DNA of 11,933 nt, from NCBI GenBank assembly GCA_002305635.1, contig DBPR01000023.1:1-11933 (forward strand), written 5' to 3'. The notes under the pieces were generated by a model, which saw only the letters and a program-made list of their open reading frames with translations, made no database searches and was not told the origin of the DNA. Numbering within the stretch: the first letter of the stretch is position 1; every line of letters starts with the position of its first letter. Position numbers and translations under genes: made by a program. This DNA is from Anaerolineaceae bacterium UBA1415. GTDB taxonomy: Bacteria > Chloroflexota > Anaerolineae > Anaerolineales > Anaerolineaceae. Shown here one piece after another: positions 5,242 to 11,933 of this stretch.

Positions 5242-8200
5242 CTATTCCTTGGTAAATAAAATATCGAGCACCTTGGAGCGCCCCATCAAACCGATGGCGA
5301 TCAGGATGCCCAAAGTGTAAATGGCTAAAAAGAGCAGCAGATTGCGCTGCACCGCCGGCAGCCATTCCGGTCGGGCGAACAGCACAGCGGCAATTGGCAA
5401 AACCCCGATCAGCAGCAGGAAGAACTGCTCAAGGAAGAACGCCAGGTAGACCTGGATCGGTTTTGCCCCCAGGCTGCGCATCACAGCAAATTCGGGCAGA
5501 CGATTGCGCGTGAGCAGGTAAGACAAAATGAAAGCGATCACCCCGGAGAGCAGCAGCATGATCGGAATGATGAAATTGAGGAAGGAAAGGTGCTGCTGTA
5601 TCGAAAGCAAACCATCTGACAGGGCTTTGTCTTCAATCACGACCGCCAGGCGGTTGCTGCGGATGATGCCCACCTGGCTGTAGCCGCTTTCTTCCAAATA
5701 GTCGCGCAAGCCATCCAGGTTACGCGGATCCTTTGGGATAATGGTGGCAGAATCGACAGAATCTGCCAGGTACTCAGCTGGAAGTCCCGCCACCTTGGGC
5801 GAATCAGGATCTTCAGGATTTTCGGGCATCTCGATCCCCAGGTCGGTGCCCATCTTGATATCCAACAGTAAGCTCCACGGGACGTAAAATACCGGTGAGC
5901 GGCTGCCCTGGAAGTAACTGCCGACGATCGTGAAGTCAAAAGGTTCCGCCAGCACACCGAAGTTCTCATCGGGCTCATAGACACCCAACCGGATGACATC
6001 ACCAGGCATCAGCCCTTCTTCATCTATAAAGCGATCTGGCAGCACGATGATATATTTTGCGTCCAGGAAGTCCAGATCCGAATAGCCTTCCATCCATTTC
6101 ACCTGGCTCTCGCGGAACTTGACAGCTTCGCTGGTTCGGGTGACACTATCGGTCAGTGCCAAAACCGGCATCCTCTTGACCTGATATGCCAACCAACTGA
6201 AGCCAATCTGGGAAGCGATGGAAGATTCCTGTCGATCGATCGTTGGTCTCTCTGGTAAGTTGGGTGTGCTTGCTCTGCCGTCCGCCCCTTCCACCAGCCC
6301 CAGGTATTCGTAGTGCATGTAGCGGGTGAGCAGAAACTCTTCTATGACCGAATTTTTCGCTTGAATTTCTTCCCTCGCCTCTCGCACCTGCTCGCCGGTT
6401 GCAGGATAGAGGAACATTCGTCTGGTTTGCCTGCCTTCCCATTCGCCGTCCAACATTCGGAAGATATCGCTCTGAAGTTGGATGGGGAATTGGCGGTGTC
6501 TGCCCAAGGCTGTTGTGAGATAGGCAGTGGTGGGAACATCCTCGTAAATGGTTTGGGCAGCTTGCTCTTGTTCAGCGACAGAAATAGCAATGATCAGGAT
6601 AAATGCCGCCAGCAGTGTCACCGCGATGGGGACGATCAGGCTGCGGAAGAAGTTGCGCTTGATCGAACGGCTGGCAAAGCGCAGGCTCAAGCCCGGCAGC
6701 CAGGCAGAACTCATTGCCCGCCCGCTTTCTGTTTTTGGCGCAGCGATGGTCTTCGCCTTGCGTCGTTTGGGCTTGCGTAAGGTGATGAGAGAGGCAATCA
6801 GGGTAATTGCCAAAACCAATCCCAGCACTGCCCCCGTGGTGGCGTAGCGTACCCAGGCAGCCGTCACCAACTCAGGCGCGAATTCCACCTGCAGCCCCAG
6901 CGCGCGTTCGCTGTAGCGCAGATCTTGCATGATGCCGCCCTGCAGACTACTCCATACCGCTTCGGTCAGGCGGGAATCTACTTTTCCGGCTATGTAAACC
7001 CCGGCTAAACCGGAAAAAAGGGCGATGATCATAATGCCAATAATCAGGTATGCAATGGTCCGGGGGCGTCCGCTGCCCAGTTTCATCATCACATCGGCGG
7101 TTTCCCGCTGGCGAACGATGAAAAGATAGGCGAACAGGCTGATCACAGCCACGCCGGCTGCTGCGCTGGCAATCGTCATATATAGCGAGCGCTCGCGCAG
7201 CTTCAGGATGGGCACAACCGCGTTGCTGTAGCCCTGGTCCTCCACCTGCAGTTCCACCATTTCGGGCAGATTGGCTTTGGCGTATGCCAGGTAGTCTTCC
7301 GCCTGCGCATTCTCCACATGCACACGCAAAAAGTCATAATTATCGGGATTCTTCGTGAGCCAGTCCGGATAAGGGATCAGAACCGTGTAGGTCAGCTCTG
7401 TGCTGATGTGGAAAATACCGGCGATCTGGCAGTCTTCTTCATGGGCAAAGCCGCTTTCAGGAGAGTAGGTAAAAGCCGGGTCGCCTGCCGGATCGTAATG
7501 GTACGCCAGATGCCATGTGCCGCCTACATCCAATCCCAAAACGCCTGCCAGGCGTTCGCTGATGTAGCAGGTGCCTTGCTGGTTCTGGAAGCTGCCGCTG
7601 GTGAGCCAGGTTTGCTTCATGTGGAAGGGAACCATGCTTTCGATGTCAGACGATGCGACCACCTGGAAGGATTGGTCGATAATGGAAAGAGTTTCTGCCA
7701 GCTCAAGCCATGCCTCGCCCTGTTCGCTTTCGAAATAGCCAGGCTGATCGGTGATATCTGTCAACTCGCCAAAGCTGGAAAGCAGCTCGTTGGGGGTTTG
7801 TACCATTTGGGCTGGTCTGAGCGGAGTGAGCGTCAAGCCGCTGCTCGGCGCCGTTTGGGCAAGCGCTGCCAGCAAGAAGGTGCGACCAGGTTCGAGTTCA
7901 GCGCTGATGTCTGCGCCCGTAGTGCTATAGGGGTTCACCCGCAAAAAGACAGTTCCGCTCACCCTGCGTCCAAAGATGGTGTCATAGGTCAACGCAGTCC
8001 AGGTTCCGTCATCCTGCTCAGCAAGCAGGCGCATTGTCAGGATGACATAATCTTTGACTGGTGAACTGCTCTGCCAGACCTGGCTGCCGTCACCAGCATA
8101 GGCTGATATGGTGCGCTCTTTGTCAACGGCAATCACAGCCGGATGGTCTGAGAGCGCGGGAAAGTCGATGGTTGCCAGATTATCCTGGAAATTTTCATCC

Positions 8201-8412
8201 GCCCAGGCTCCGTCAGGGTTGTGCAGGTCGCCGTACTTGAAGGCAATTACCGTGTCAAAATGCTCGTCGGCTTGGTCCAGCATGCGGTTGGCAGAATAAT
8301 TCATACTGCTGCCAAGATTGACAAAGATAATGGAAGCGGTTAACAGGAGAAGGAAGAGAAACGTTTTTCCCGGGGAGCGGATGATGCTGTTGAAACTGTG
8401 CTTAAAGACCAT
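5242..8412 (-). CDS. ABC transporter permease with two FtsX domains
   Basis: A 1056-aa membrane protein built as two similar halves, each with one leading helix, a large extracytoplasmic domain and a three-helix FtsX domain. Predicted membrane spans are about 16-36, 409-433, 451-476, 521-545, 591-613, 944-967, 988-1012 and 1023-1045. The soluble parts are about 37-408 and 614-943. The cytoplasmic turn after the second helix of each half reads ETADVMMKLGSGRPRTIAYL (437-456) and EFAVMRSLGAKPIQVYLAFF (974-993), the latter the classic FtsX/MacB pattern. A basic linker (KPKRRKAK, 547-554) joins the halves. Because both halves are in one chain, a single copy could replace a permease dimer and pair with two copies of the ATPase downstream. 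No substrate-specific motif is visible. The ATG at 8412 begins a typical short cytoplasmic tail before the first helix. Confidence 0.92.
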   Translation of the reverse strand: MVFKHSFNSIIRSPGKTFLFLLLLTASIIFVNLGSSMNYSANRMLDQADEHFDTVIAFKYGDLHNPDGAWADENFQDNLATIDFPALSDHPAVIAVDKERTISAYAGDGSQVWQSSSPVKDYVILTMRLLAEQDDGTWTALTYDTIFGRRVSGTVFLRVNPYSTTGADISAELEPGRTFLLAALAQTAPSSGLTLTPLRPAQMVQTPNELLSSFGELTDITDQPGYFESEQGEAWLELAETLSIIDQSFQVVASSDIESMVPFHMKQTWLTSGSFQNQQGTCYISERLAGVLGLDVGGTWHLAYHYDPAGDPAFTYSPESGFAHEEDCQIAGIFHISTELTYTVLIPYPDWLTKNPDNYDFLRVHVENAQAEDYLAYAKANLPEMVELQVEDQGYSNAVVPILKLRERSLYMTIASAAAGVAVISLFAYLFIVRQRETADVMMKLGSGRPRTIAYLIIGIMIIALFSGLAGVYIAGKVDSRLTEAVWSSLQGGIMQDLRYSERALGLQVEFAPELVTAAWVRYATTGAVLGLVLAITLIASLITLRKPKRRKAKTIAAPKTESGRAMSSAWLPGLSLRFASRSIKRNFFRSLIVPIAVTLLAAFILIIAISVAEQEQAAQTIYEDVPTTAYLTTALGRHRQFPIQLQSDIFRMLDGEWEGRQTRRMFLYPATGEQVREAREEIQAKNSVIEEFLLTRYMHYEYLGLVEGADGRASTPNLPERPTIDRQESSIASQIGFSWLAYQVKRMPVLALTDSVTRTSEAVKFRESQVKWMEGYSDLDFLDAKYIIVLPDRFIDEEGLMPGDVIRLGVYEPDENFGVLAEPFDFTIVGSYFQGSRSPVFYVPWSLLLDIKMGTDLGIEMPENPEDPDSPKVAGLPAEYLADSVDSATIIPKDPRNLDGLRDYLEESGYSQVGIIRSNRLAVVIEDKALSDGLLSIQQHLSFLNFIIPIMLLLSGVIAFILSYLLTRNRLPEFAVMRSLGAKPIQVYLAFFLEQFFLLLIGVLPIAAVLFARPEWLPAVQRNLLLFLAIYTLGILIAIGLMGRSKVLDILFTKE

Positions 8413-8429
8413 AAGTTACCCGACTGCCT

Positions 8430-8460
8430 ATTGTAACAAATAACGATTGGAAAAGGACAA
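8430..8460 (-). promoter_or_regulatory. Possible promoter of the ABC operon
   Basis: On the minus strand TTGTCC (8460-8455) is followed by a 19-bp spacer and TACAAT (8435-8430). The -10 box is good, but the spacer is long. The predicted leader would be only about 10 bases with no clear Shine-Dalgarno sequence, so the call is tentative. Confidence 0.3.
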
Positions 8461-8644
8461 AAGAGGACGAGATCAGGGCGTCTGGTCATAGGAAATGTAG
8501 CATTTTTTCCATTTGCCAAAACGAGCATTGATGTGGTAAAGACTGGTAGGGAAAAGACCTGACTTTTCCGTGATGAAATTGAAGATTCTAAACACATGAT
8601 CGAGGCTTGCTCCCTTAACCAAGATTCGATCAGGCAGACGTTAC

Positions 8645-8820
8645 GGCTGGGGTCAAGCCCCAGCCCTACGAAGAGAGTCGTTTTCCCTCCGCCAACGATC
8701 GCATTTACGAACCCTGCAGCTGGAGGCAAGCCCCAGCCGTACGGAGGGGGTTCATCTCCCTCCGCCAATGATCGCATTTACTAACCCTGTAGCTGGAGAC
8801 AAGCCCCAGCCGTACGAATT
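8645..8820. repeat. 73-bp tandem repeat array of the hairpin family
   Basis: GCTGG-type unit starts occur at 8646, 8719 and 8792, exactly 73 bp apart, giving two full units and a truncated third. Each unit begins with a hairpin; in unit 1 GGCTGGGG (8645-8652) pairs perfectly with CCCCAGCC (8658-8665). Unit 2 also has CGGAGGG (8742-8748) with CCCTCCG (8758-8764). The linker ending in ATCGCATTTAC is nearly identical in units 1 and 2. The last unit stops at CCGTACGAAT, the same end as the copy at 2697. The array lies about 300 bp upstream of the recombinase gene. Confidence 0.8.
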
Positions 8821-9066
8821 AAGTATTTCTCTTCCCACCAATACTCGTGTAAGCCAAAACAGCAGCTCGGTCAAGACTGGTTATTTGGAGGCGTCTTGTT
8901 CCCTCCGTAGATCACGCATAGTATCTTAAAGGAAAAACATGTGATTTGGGTTCAAGGACGGAACCTGATCTACCCCCTGGAGCTGTTTTTCATCGTCAGG
9001 AGACCACGTGAGGACGGGGCTCAGCCTTATGAAGTCCGCCTTCCCCAACCAATTCCAAATCAAATT

Positions 9067-9075
9067 TGTTATAAT
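9067..9075 (+). promoter_or_regulatory. Extended -10 promoter of the tyrosine recombinase
   Basis: TGTTATAAT at 9067-9075 is a perfect TATAAT preceded by the TGN extension; no convincing -35 box is seen. Transcription would start near 9082, about 28 bases before the ATG at 9110. This supports that start over the earlier in-frame start at 9008. Confidence 0.6.
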
Positions 9076-9109
9076 TCCTTCTGAGAATAATATTCCCAAA
9101 AGGATAAAT

Positions 9110-10120
9110 ATGATAAGCACACCCAAGCCAACTTTTCTGCTGCTCTCTGAAGAACAACTGCAGCTTGATTCCACCCTGCCCTCCCCCGCTCAAGCCTACC
9201 TCAACACGCTCAGCCCAAGCGGTAGGCGAACGCAAGCCACCGCCCTCGACAACCTGGCGTACATCTTCTCTGACAGTAAAATTCAGACTGCCGAAAAATT
9301 CCCATGGCATCATCTGCGCTACGAGCACACCAGCCAGCTGAGCAGTCACATGGTCGATATCGGCTACGCCAAAGCGACCGTCAACAAACACCTGGTCGCG
9401 CTGCGGCGTGTGCTCGAAGAAGCCTATCGCCTCGGTCTCTACCAGGAGCATAACGATTACTACCGCGCTGCCGGAGTCAAATCGCTCCGTCATGAAACCA
9501 TCCTGCGTGGGCGCACCCTTGAACACGATGAGTTACGAAAACTGATAGAAGCTTGCCTGGCGGACGATCACAATCCCGCTCTCAAAGCCCGGGATGCCGC
9601 CTTGATCACCCTCATGTACGTGACCGGTATCCGCCGCCAGGAAGTGGTGGACTTGAATCTGTCAGATTTCATCGCCAAAGAGAACAAACTGCGCATCCTC
9701 GGCAAAGGCAGCAAGCAGCGCGAGGTTTTCCTTTCTGAAGATGCCGCCTCCGCCCTTGAAAGTTGGCTTTCGCAGCGCGGCAGACGGCTGGGTCCGCTCT
9801 TCACGCGCGTCACGAAGGGAGGCAAGGTCAAACTGGAACGTCTGAGCGCGCAAGCGGTTTATTACGTGCTCAAAACCCGCCAAAAACAAGCCGGGTTGGA
9901 GTCGTTCACTCCCCATGATCTGCGCCGAACCACCATCACCGATCTACTTACGGCTGAGGTGGATGTTTTGACCGTCTCCGCCATCGCAGGGCACAACAGC
10001 AGCGACACCACCCGCCGCTATGACCGACGCAGCGAAGAAAGCAAACGCCAGGCGGTCGAACGTTTGCGCTCGCCCCTGGCAGATGTTCAAAAAGATGAGG
10101 AGCCGAGCCCCTCGACTTAG
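9110..10120 (+). CDS. Tyrosine recombinase / integrase (XerC/D-like)
   Basis: A 336-aa site-specific DNA recombinase that cuts and rejoins DNA through a 3'-phosphotyrosine link. An N-terminal SAM-like DNA-binding domain spans about residues 22-112. The catalytic domain follows from about 135. The full catalytic set is visible: R175 in VTGIRRQEV, K199 in LGKGSKQR, H269 and R272 in TPHDLRRT, H295 in AGHNSSDTT, and nucleophile Y304 in RRYDRR, nine residues after H295 as in XerD. The protein therefore looks active. The ATG at 9110 has AGGA six bases upstream and follows an extended -10 promoter. It is not next to dnaA, recX or other usual xer neighbours, and no phage genes or excisionase are present. 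It may be a lone integrase of a small element or a chromosomal Xer paralogue. The tandem repeats upstream are possible but unproven targets. Confidence 0.92.
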   Translation: MISTPKPTFLLLSEEQLQLDSTLPSPAQAYLNTLSPSGRRTQATALDNLAYIFSDSKIQTAEKFPWHHLRYEHTSQLSSHMVDIGYAKATVNKHLVALRRVLEEAYRLGLYQEHNDYYRAAGVKSLRHETILRGRTLEHDELRKLIEACLADDHNPALKARDAALITLMYVTGIRRQEVVDLNLSDFIAKENKLRILGKGSKQREVFLSEDAASALESWLSQRGRRLGPLFTRVTKGGKVKLERLSAQAVYYVLKTRQKQAGLESFTPHDLRRTTITDLLTAEVDVLTVSAIAGHNSSDTTRRYDRRSEESKRQAVERLRSPLADVQKDEEPSPST

Positions 10121-10123
10121 CAA

Positions 10124-10441
10124 CTAATCTTTCTTAAAGATCCCTTCGATATCATCGCCGATTTTTTCAAAGGCGGACTTGACATCCTCGCCAAATTGCT
10201 TGATCTTGGGGTCGTTTTTACCCTCGTTGAAAGCGAATTTGAGCGCATTGGAGATCTGCTTCAACCCGGCTTTGACTTCATCCAGGCTTTTTTCTGCCCA
10301 ATCGCTACCGTGTTCGGCAGTATCTTCGGGCTTGGTTTCCTGAAATTTTGGTTCGGATGCAACATCAGGCGGTGTTTCAATGTTAGTCCATTCAGATGGC
10401 TGATCGGCTGGTTGGTTGGTGTTTGGGTCAAAATTGTCCAT
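10124..10441 (-). CDS. Small acidic protein of unknown function
   Basis: A 105-aa protein I do not recognise. Residues 1-48 are rich in Pro, Asp, Glu, Gln and Thr and are probably disordered. Residues 49-104 alternate charged and hydrophobic positions (for example VKSAFEKIGDDIEGIF at 87-102) and probably form amphipathic helices. There is no signal peptide, membrane span or cysteine. The gene is believable because AAAGGAGT lies six bases before the ATG and a TGATACAAT extended -10 box lies further upstream. Its stop codon is only 3 bases from that of the recombinase, which it faces, with no terminator between, so the two transcripts must overlap. Whether it works with the recombinase is unknown. 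Confidence 0.75.
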   Translation of the reverse strand: MDNFDPNTNQPADQPSEWTNIETPPDVASEPKFQETKPEDTAEHGSDWAEKSLDEVKAGLKQISNALKFAFNEGKNDPKIKQFGEDVKSAFEKIGDDIEGIFKKD

Positions 10442-10467
10442 GGTTTACTCCTTTCAATGGTAAGAAT

Positions 10468-10476
10468 ATTGTATCA
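10468..10476 (-). promoter_or_regulatory. Extended -10 promoter of the small acidic protein gene
   Basis: On the minus strand TGATACAAT (10476-10468) is a TGN-extended -10 box close to consensus. It precedes the AAAGGAGT ribosome site (10454-10447) by about 13 bases. No clear -35 element is present, as is common for extended -10 promoters. Confidence 0.5.
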
Positions 10477-10623
10477 AAATCGAGAGACGGCGATGGAATT
10501 GCAGATTGTTCGTTTACTGCTTGTGGATCAGGTTTTACTTCCGGTAAACCTGCTTGTGTATTGGGCTTAATGTTGCGATCGACCGGAGAGAGCGTGGCAC
10601 AAGCCAAAGATAAAAAAATAAAG

Positions 10624-10698
10624 GCAGACTGCCACGACCCTTTGCCAAAAACAATTGAGATCCATCAACGTCAGATGACTAAGGATCTCGCAGTGACC
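10624..10698. repeat. Dispersed intergenic repeat, copy B
   Basis: This copy shares its first 16 bases and last 13 bases with 2-78 in direct orientation. The centre differs and folds on its own: GAGATCC (10657-10663) pairs perfectly with GGATCTC (10683-10689), and CATC/GATG pairs inside it. The centre has changed while keeping pairing potential, which points to selection on, or origin from, a palindromic structure. Confidence 0.65.
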
Positions 10699-10721
10699 GT
10701 GATTAGAGACTCACATTTGTT

Positions 10722-10761
10722 CGGCTGGGGCTTTATTACCCTGTAAGGGCGTCTCCAGCCG
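10722..10761. repeat. Hairpin-family repeat, inverted copy
   Basis: CGGCTGG (10722-10728) pairs with CCAGCCG (10755-10761), and CCCT-GTA-AGGG pairs inside it. On the minus strand this reads almost like 2582-2620, including GGGTAATA(A/G)AGCCCCAG, with one indel. The CGGAGGG/CCCTCCG part of the family is missing. Confidence 0.6.
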
Positions 10762-10833
10762 CTGCGTTGGCTTATGTGAGCATGGCGGAGGAAGACATCC
10801 TTCCAGGGCGATAGATCCCCCCAGCGTGGGGTC

Positions 10834-11826
10834 CTAATACAACAAATCCAGCAGTTCTTCGGCGCTGAAGTTGACAAAATAATCCCCCACCCGCACCCCG
10901 TCAAGCACTTTTTGTAATGCAGAAGGTTCGTATAAGGTTCCACGGAGAGTGTTGGCGAGTTCACTGACATCACGCTGACCAAAAAAATCACCGTAAAAGC
11001 AGACCTGGTTGATCATGCCGCCTTTACTGACATCCAGCCAGGCTTCGATCGTTCCGCCGGGATAACGGGTCTCGCGGTTGATCGCAAAGGCTGGTGATCG
11101 GCCGTAGTTCCATTCCCAGTTGTGGTAGCGCTCACGGGAAAGTTGCTCGATTTTCTGCCAGTCTTCGGGAGTAAGCTTGTATTCGTTAACCTGTTCTCCG
11201 CGAAAGACGCCTTCGATGATCATCTGACGAAATTCCATAATGCCCGGATGGTTTCCCGGCAAAAAGTCAGTGATATTCGCTACCCGCGATCGCACGGATT
11301 GAATACCTTTGCCTTCAAATTTGGCAGGCTTGGCTTTCAATGCTGCCCCAACACGGATCAGGTCGGTCTCCCAAAGCAGCGTGCCATGGCTGACCATGCG
11401 CGCGCCGGAGACATATTGGGCGTTGCCCGAGATCTTCTTTCCATCCACCAAGATGTCATTACGTCCCGAAAGCTCAGCCGGCACTCCCATTTTTCCCAAA
11501 ACATCCACCACCGGTTGGGTGAATTTTCGAAAGTTATGGAAATTGTCCGGAGAATTGGGGGCAATGAAGGAGAAATTGAGATTGCCCAGGTCGTGATAGA
11601 CCGCTCCCCCACCCGAGAGCCGGCGCACCACGATGATGCCGTGTTCCTCCACGTAATCGACATTGATTTCCTGCACCGTGATCTGGTTGCGCCCGATGAT
11701 GATGGATGGCTGGTTAATATAGAAGAGCAGGATGTCTTCTTCAGGCGCGATGTTCTTGATCAGAAATTCTTCGATCGCCAGGTTGATCCGCGGATCGTTG
11801 TTGGGTTCGTTTTCAACAAAAAGCAT
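10834..11826 (-). CDS. lplA: Lipoate-protein ligase A
   Basis: This 330-aa cytosolic enzyme activates free lipoate with ATP to lipoyl-AMP and transfers it to a lysine of lipoyl domains (2-oxoacid dehydrogenase E2 subunits, glycine cleavage H protein). Key blocks are the lipoate/AMP-binding loop RRLSGGGAVYHDLGNLNFSF (68-87), GRNDILVDGKKISGNAQ (121-137) with catalytic K131, and HGTLLW (147-152). Residues from about 250 onward form the small C-terminal accessory domain seen in full-length bacterial LplA, so the enzyme should carry out both half reactions. GGAG lies about 6 bases before the ATG at 11826, and a good promoter lies upstream. It is monocistronic; no lipoyl-accepting protein or lipoyl synthase is nearby. 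The Firmicute paralogue LplJ has the same architecture, so the symbol is by function. Confidence 0.95.
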   Translation of the reverse strand: MLFVENEPNNDPRINLAIEEFLIKNIAPEEDILLFYINQPSIIIGRNQITVQEINVDYVEEHGIIVVRRLSGGGAVYHDLGNLNFSFIAPNSPDNFHNFRKFTQPVVDVLGKMGVPAELSGRNDILVDGKKISGNAQYVSGARMVSHGTLLWETDLIRVGAALKAKPAKFEGKGIQSVRSRVANITDFLPGNHPGIMEFRQMIIEGVFRGEQVNEYKLTPEDWQKIEQLSRERYHNWEWNYGRSPAFAINRETRYPGGTIEAWLDVSKGGMINQVCFYGDFFGQRDVSELANTLRGTLYEPSALQKVLDGVRVGDYFVNFSAEELLDLLY

Positions 11827-11851
11827 AATTTCTCCAGTGGTTAATGCGGAA

Positions 11852-11881
11852 ATTATACCGTTTACGTGGACAGAAGGTTAA
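11852..11881 (-). promoter_or_regulatory. Sigma70-type promoter of lplA
   Basis: On the minus strand TTAACC (11881-11876) is followed by an 18-bp spacer and a perfect TATAAT (11857-11852). Transcription would start near 11845, about 19 bases before the lplA ATG, which just accommodates the ribosome binding site. Confidence 0.6.
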
Positions 11882-11895
11882 TTTTGTGTAGCGAA

Positions 11896-11906
11896 GCCCG
11901 AAGGGC
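11896..11906. repeat. Short GCCC-GAA-GGGC hairpin at the window edge
   Basis: A perfect 4-bp GC stem with a 3-base loop sits in GCGAAGCCCGAAGGGCGAGC, beyond the lplA promoter. It may be the edge of another dispersed repeat that continues past the window. The rest of 11907-11933 shows nothing recognisable. Confidence 0.3.
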
Positions 11907-11933
11907 GAGCCGTAGATACCGTCTTGAATGTCA

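Larger units (their letters stand above)
8413..9109. other. Gene-free region between the ABC operon and the recombinase
   Basis: About 700 bases hold no credible gene. Contents seen are the putative ABC promoter (8430-8460), a perfect 7-bp hairpin GGAAAAG/CTTTTCC at 8550-8569, the 73-bp tandem repeat (8645-8820), and the recombinase promoter (9067-9075). From 8822 to about 9060 nothing was recognised. Confidence 0.7.
10442..10833. other. Gene-free region between the small acidic protein and lplA
   Basis: About 390 bases with no credible gene. They hold the promoter and ribosome site of the small acidic protein (10447-10476), dispersed repeat copy B (10624-10698), an inverted copy of the hairpin family (10722-10761) and a short CCCCA/TGGGG hairpin (10819-10831) just after the lplA stop. 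That last hairpin lacks a T-run, so it is a weak terminator candidate. Nothing was recognised in 10500-10620. Confidence 0.65.

Noticed and set aside
7318..8064. 248-aa open frame antisense to the ABC permease
   Set aside because: The permease frame has clear membrane topology and FtsX patterns; the opposite frame has neither motifs nor a convincing ribosome site.
8340..8777. 145-aa minus-strand open frame across the ABC operon start and the 73-bp repeats
   Set aside because: It overlaps the permease 5' end in another frame and reads through tandem repeats; the composition is not protein-like.
8645..8820. CRISPR array
   Set aside because: There are only two and a bit units of 73 bp, with similar rather than unique spacers and no cas genes.
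9008..9109. 34-codon N-terminal extension of the recombinase
   Set aside because: The TATAAT promoter at 9070-9075 lies inside it, and AGGA plus the ATG at 9110 gives a normal start.
11122..11844. 240-aa open frame antisense to lplA
   Set aside because: Lipoate ligase motifs run through the minus-strand frame; the plus-strand frame is a shadow.

Overview
The window is a piece of bacterial chromosome of moderate GC content (about half G+C). It looks like an anaerobe or facultative anaerobe. Hybrid cluster protein, a type 2 glycerate kinase, a stand-alone four-helix-bundle (23S rRNA intervening-sequence-type) protein and many short palindromic intergenic repeats would suit Chloroflexota (Anaerolineae). 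That placement is inference from gene content and repeat style, not a proven taxonomy.

Layout: 1-405 is a repeat-filled leader. 406-2088 (+) is hcp, closed by a strong intrinsic terminator. 2141-2863 has no gene and is a mosaic of palindromes, including a 553-bp stretch bracketed by a perfect 22-bp inverted repeat. 2864-3994 (-) is glycerate kinase. 4022-4529 is a compact cassette: one four-helix-bundle gene with its own promoter, between inverted arrays of a 7-bp repeat. 4527-8412 (-) is a two-gene ABC transporter operon, a 1056-aa double-FtsX permease followed by its ATPase. 8413-9109 has no gene but holds a 73-bp tandem repeat. 9110-10120 (+) is an intact tyrosine recombinase. It converges, 3 bp apart, on a small acidic protein of unknown function (10124-10441, -). 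10442-10833 is again repeats. 10834-11826 (-) is lipoate-protein ligase A with its own promoter.

The genes do not form one pathway. They are small independent transcription units (nitrogen-oxide defence, glycerate phosphorylation, an export or extraction type ABC system, lipoate attachment). The four-helix-bundle cassette, the recombinase and the repeat mosaics mark this as a locus that has taken up small elements between housekeeping genes. No CRISPR array, rRNA or tRNA was found. The best candidate for something little described is the heptad-repeat-flanked four-helix-bundle cassette, whose right end supplies the stop codon of the neighbouring ABC ATPase. Second is the family of hairpin repeats that recurs in four intergenic regions, one of them as a tandem array upstream of the recombinase.
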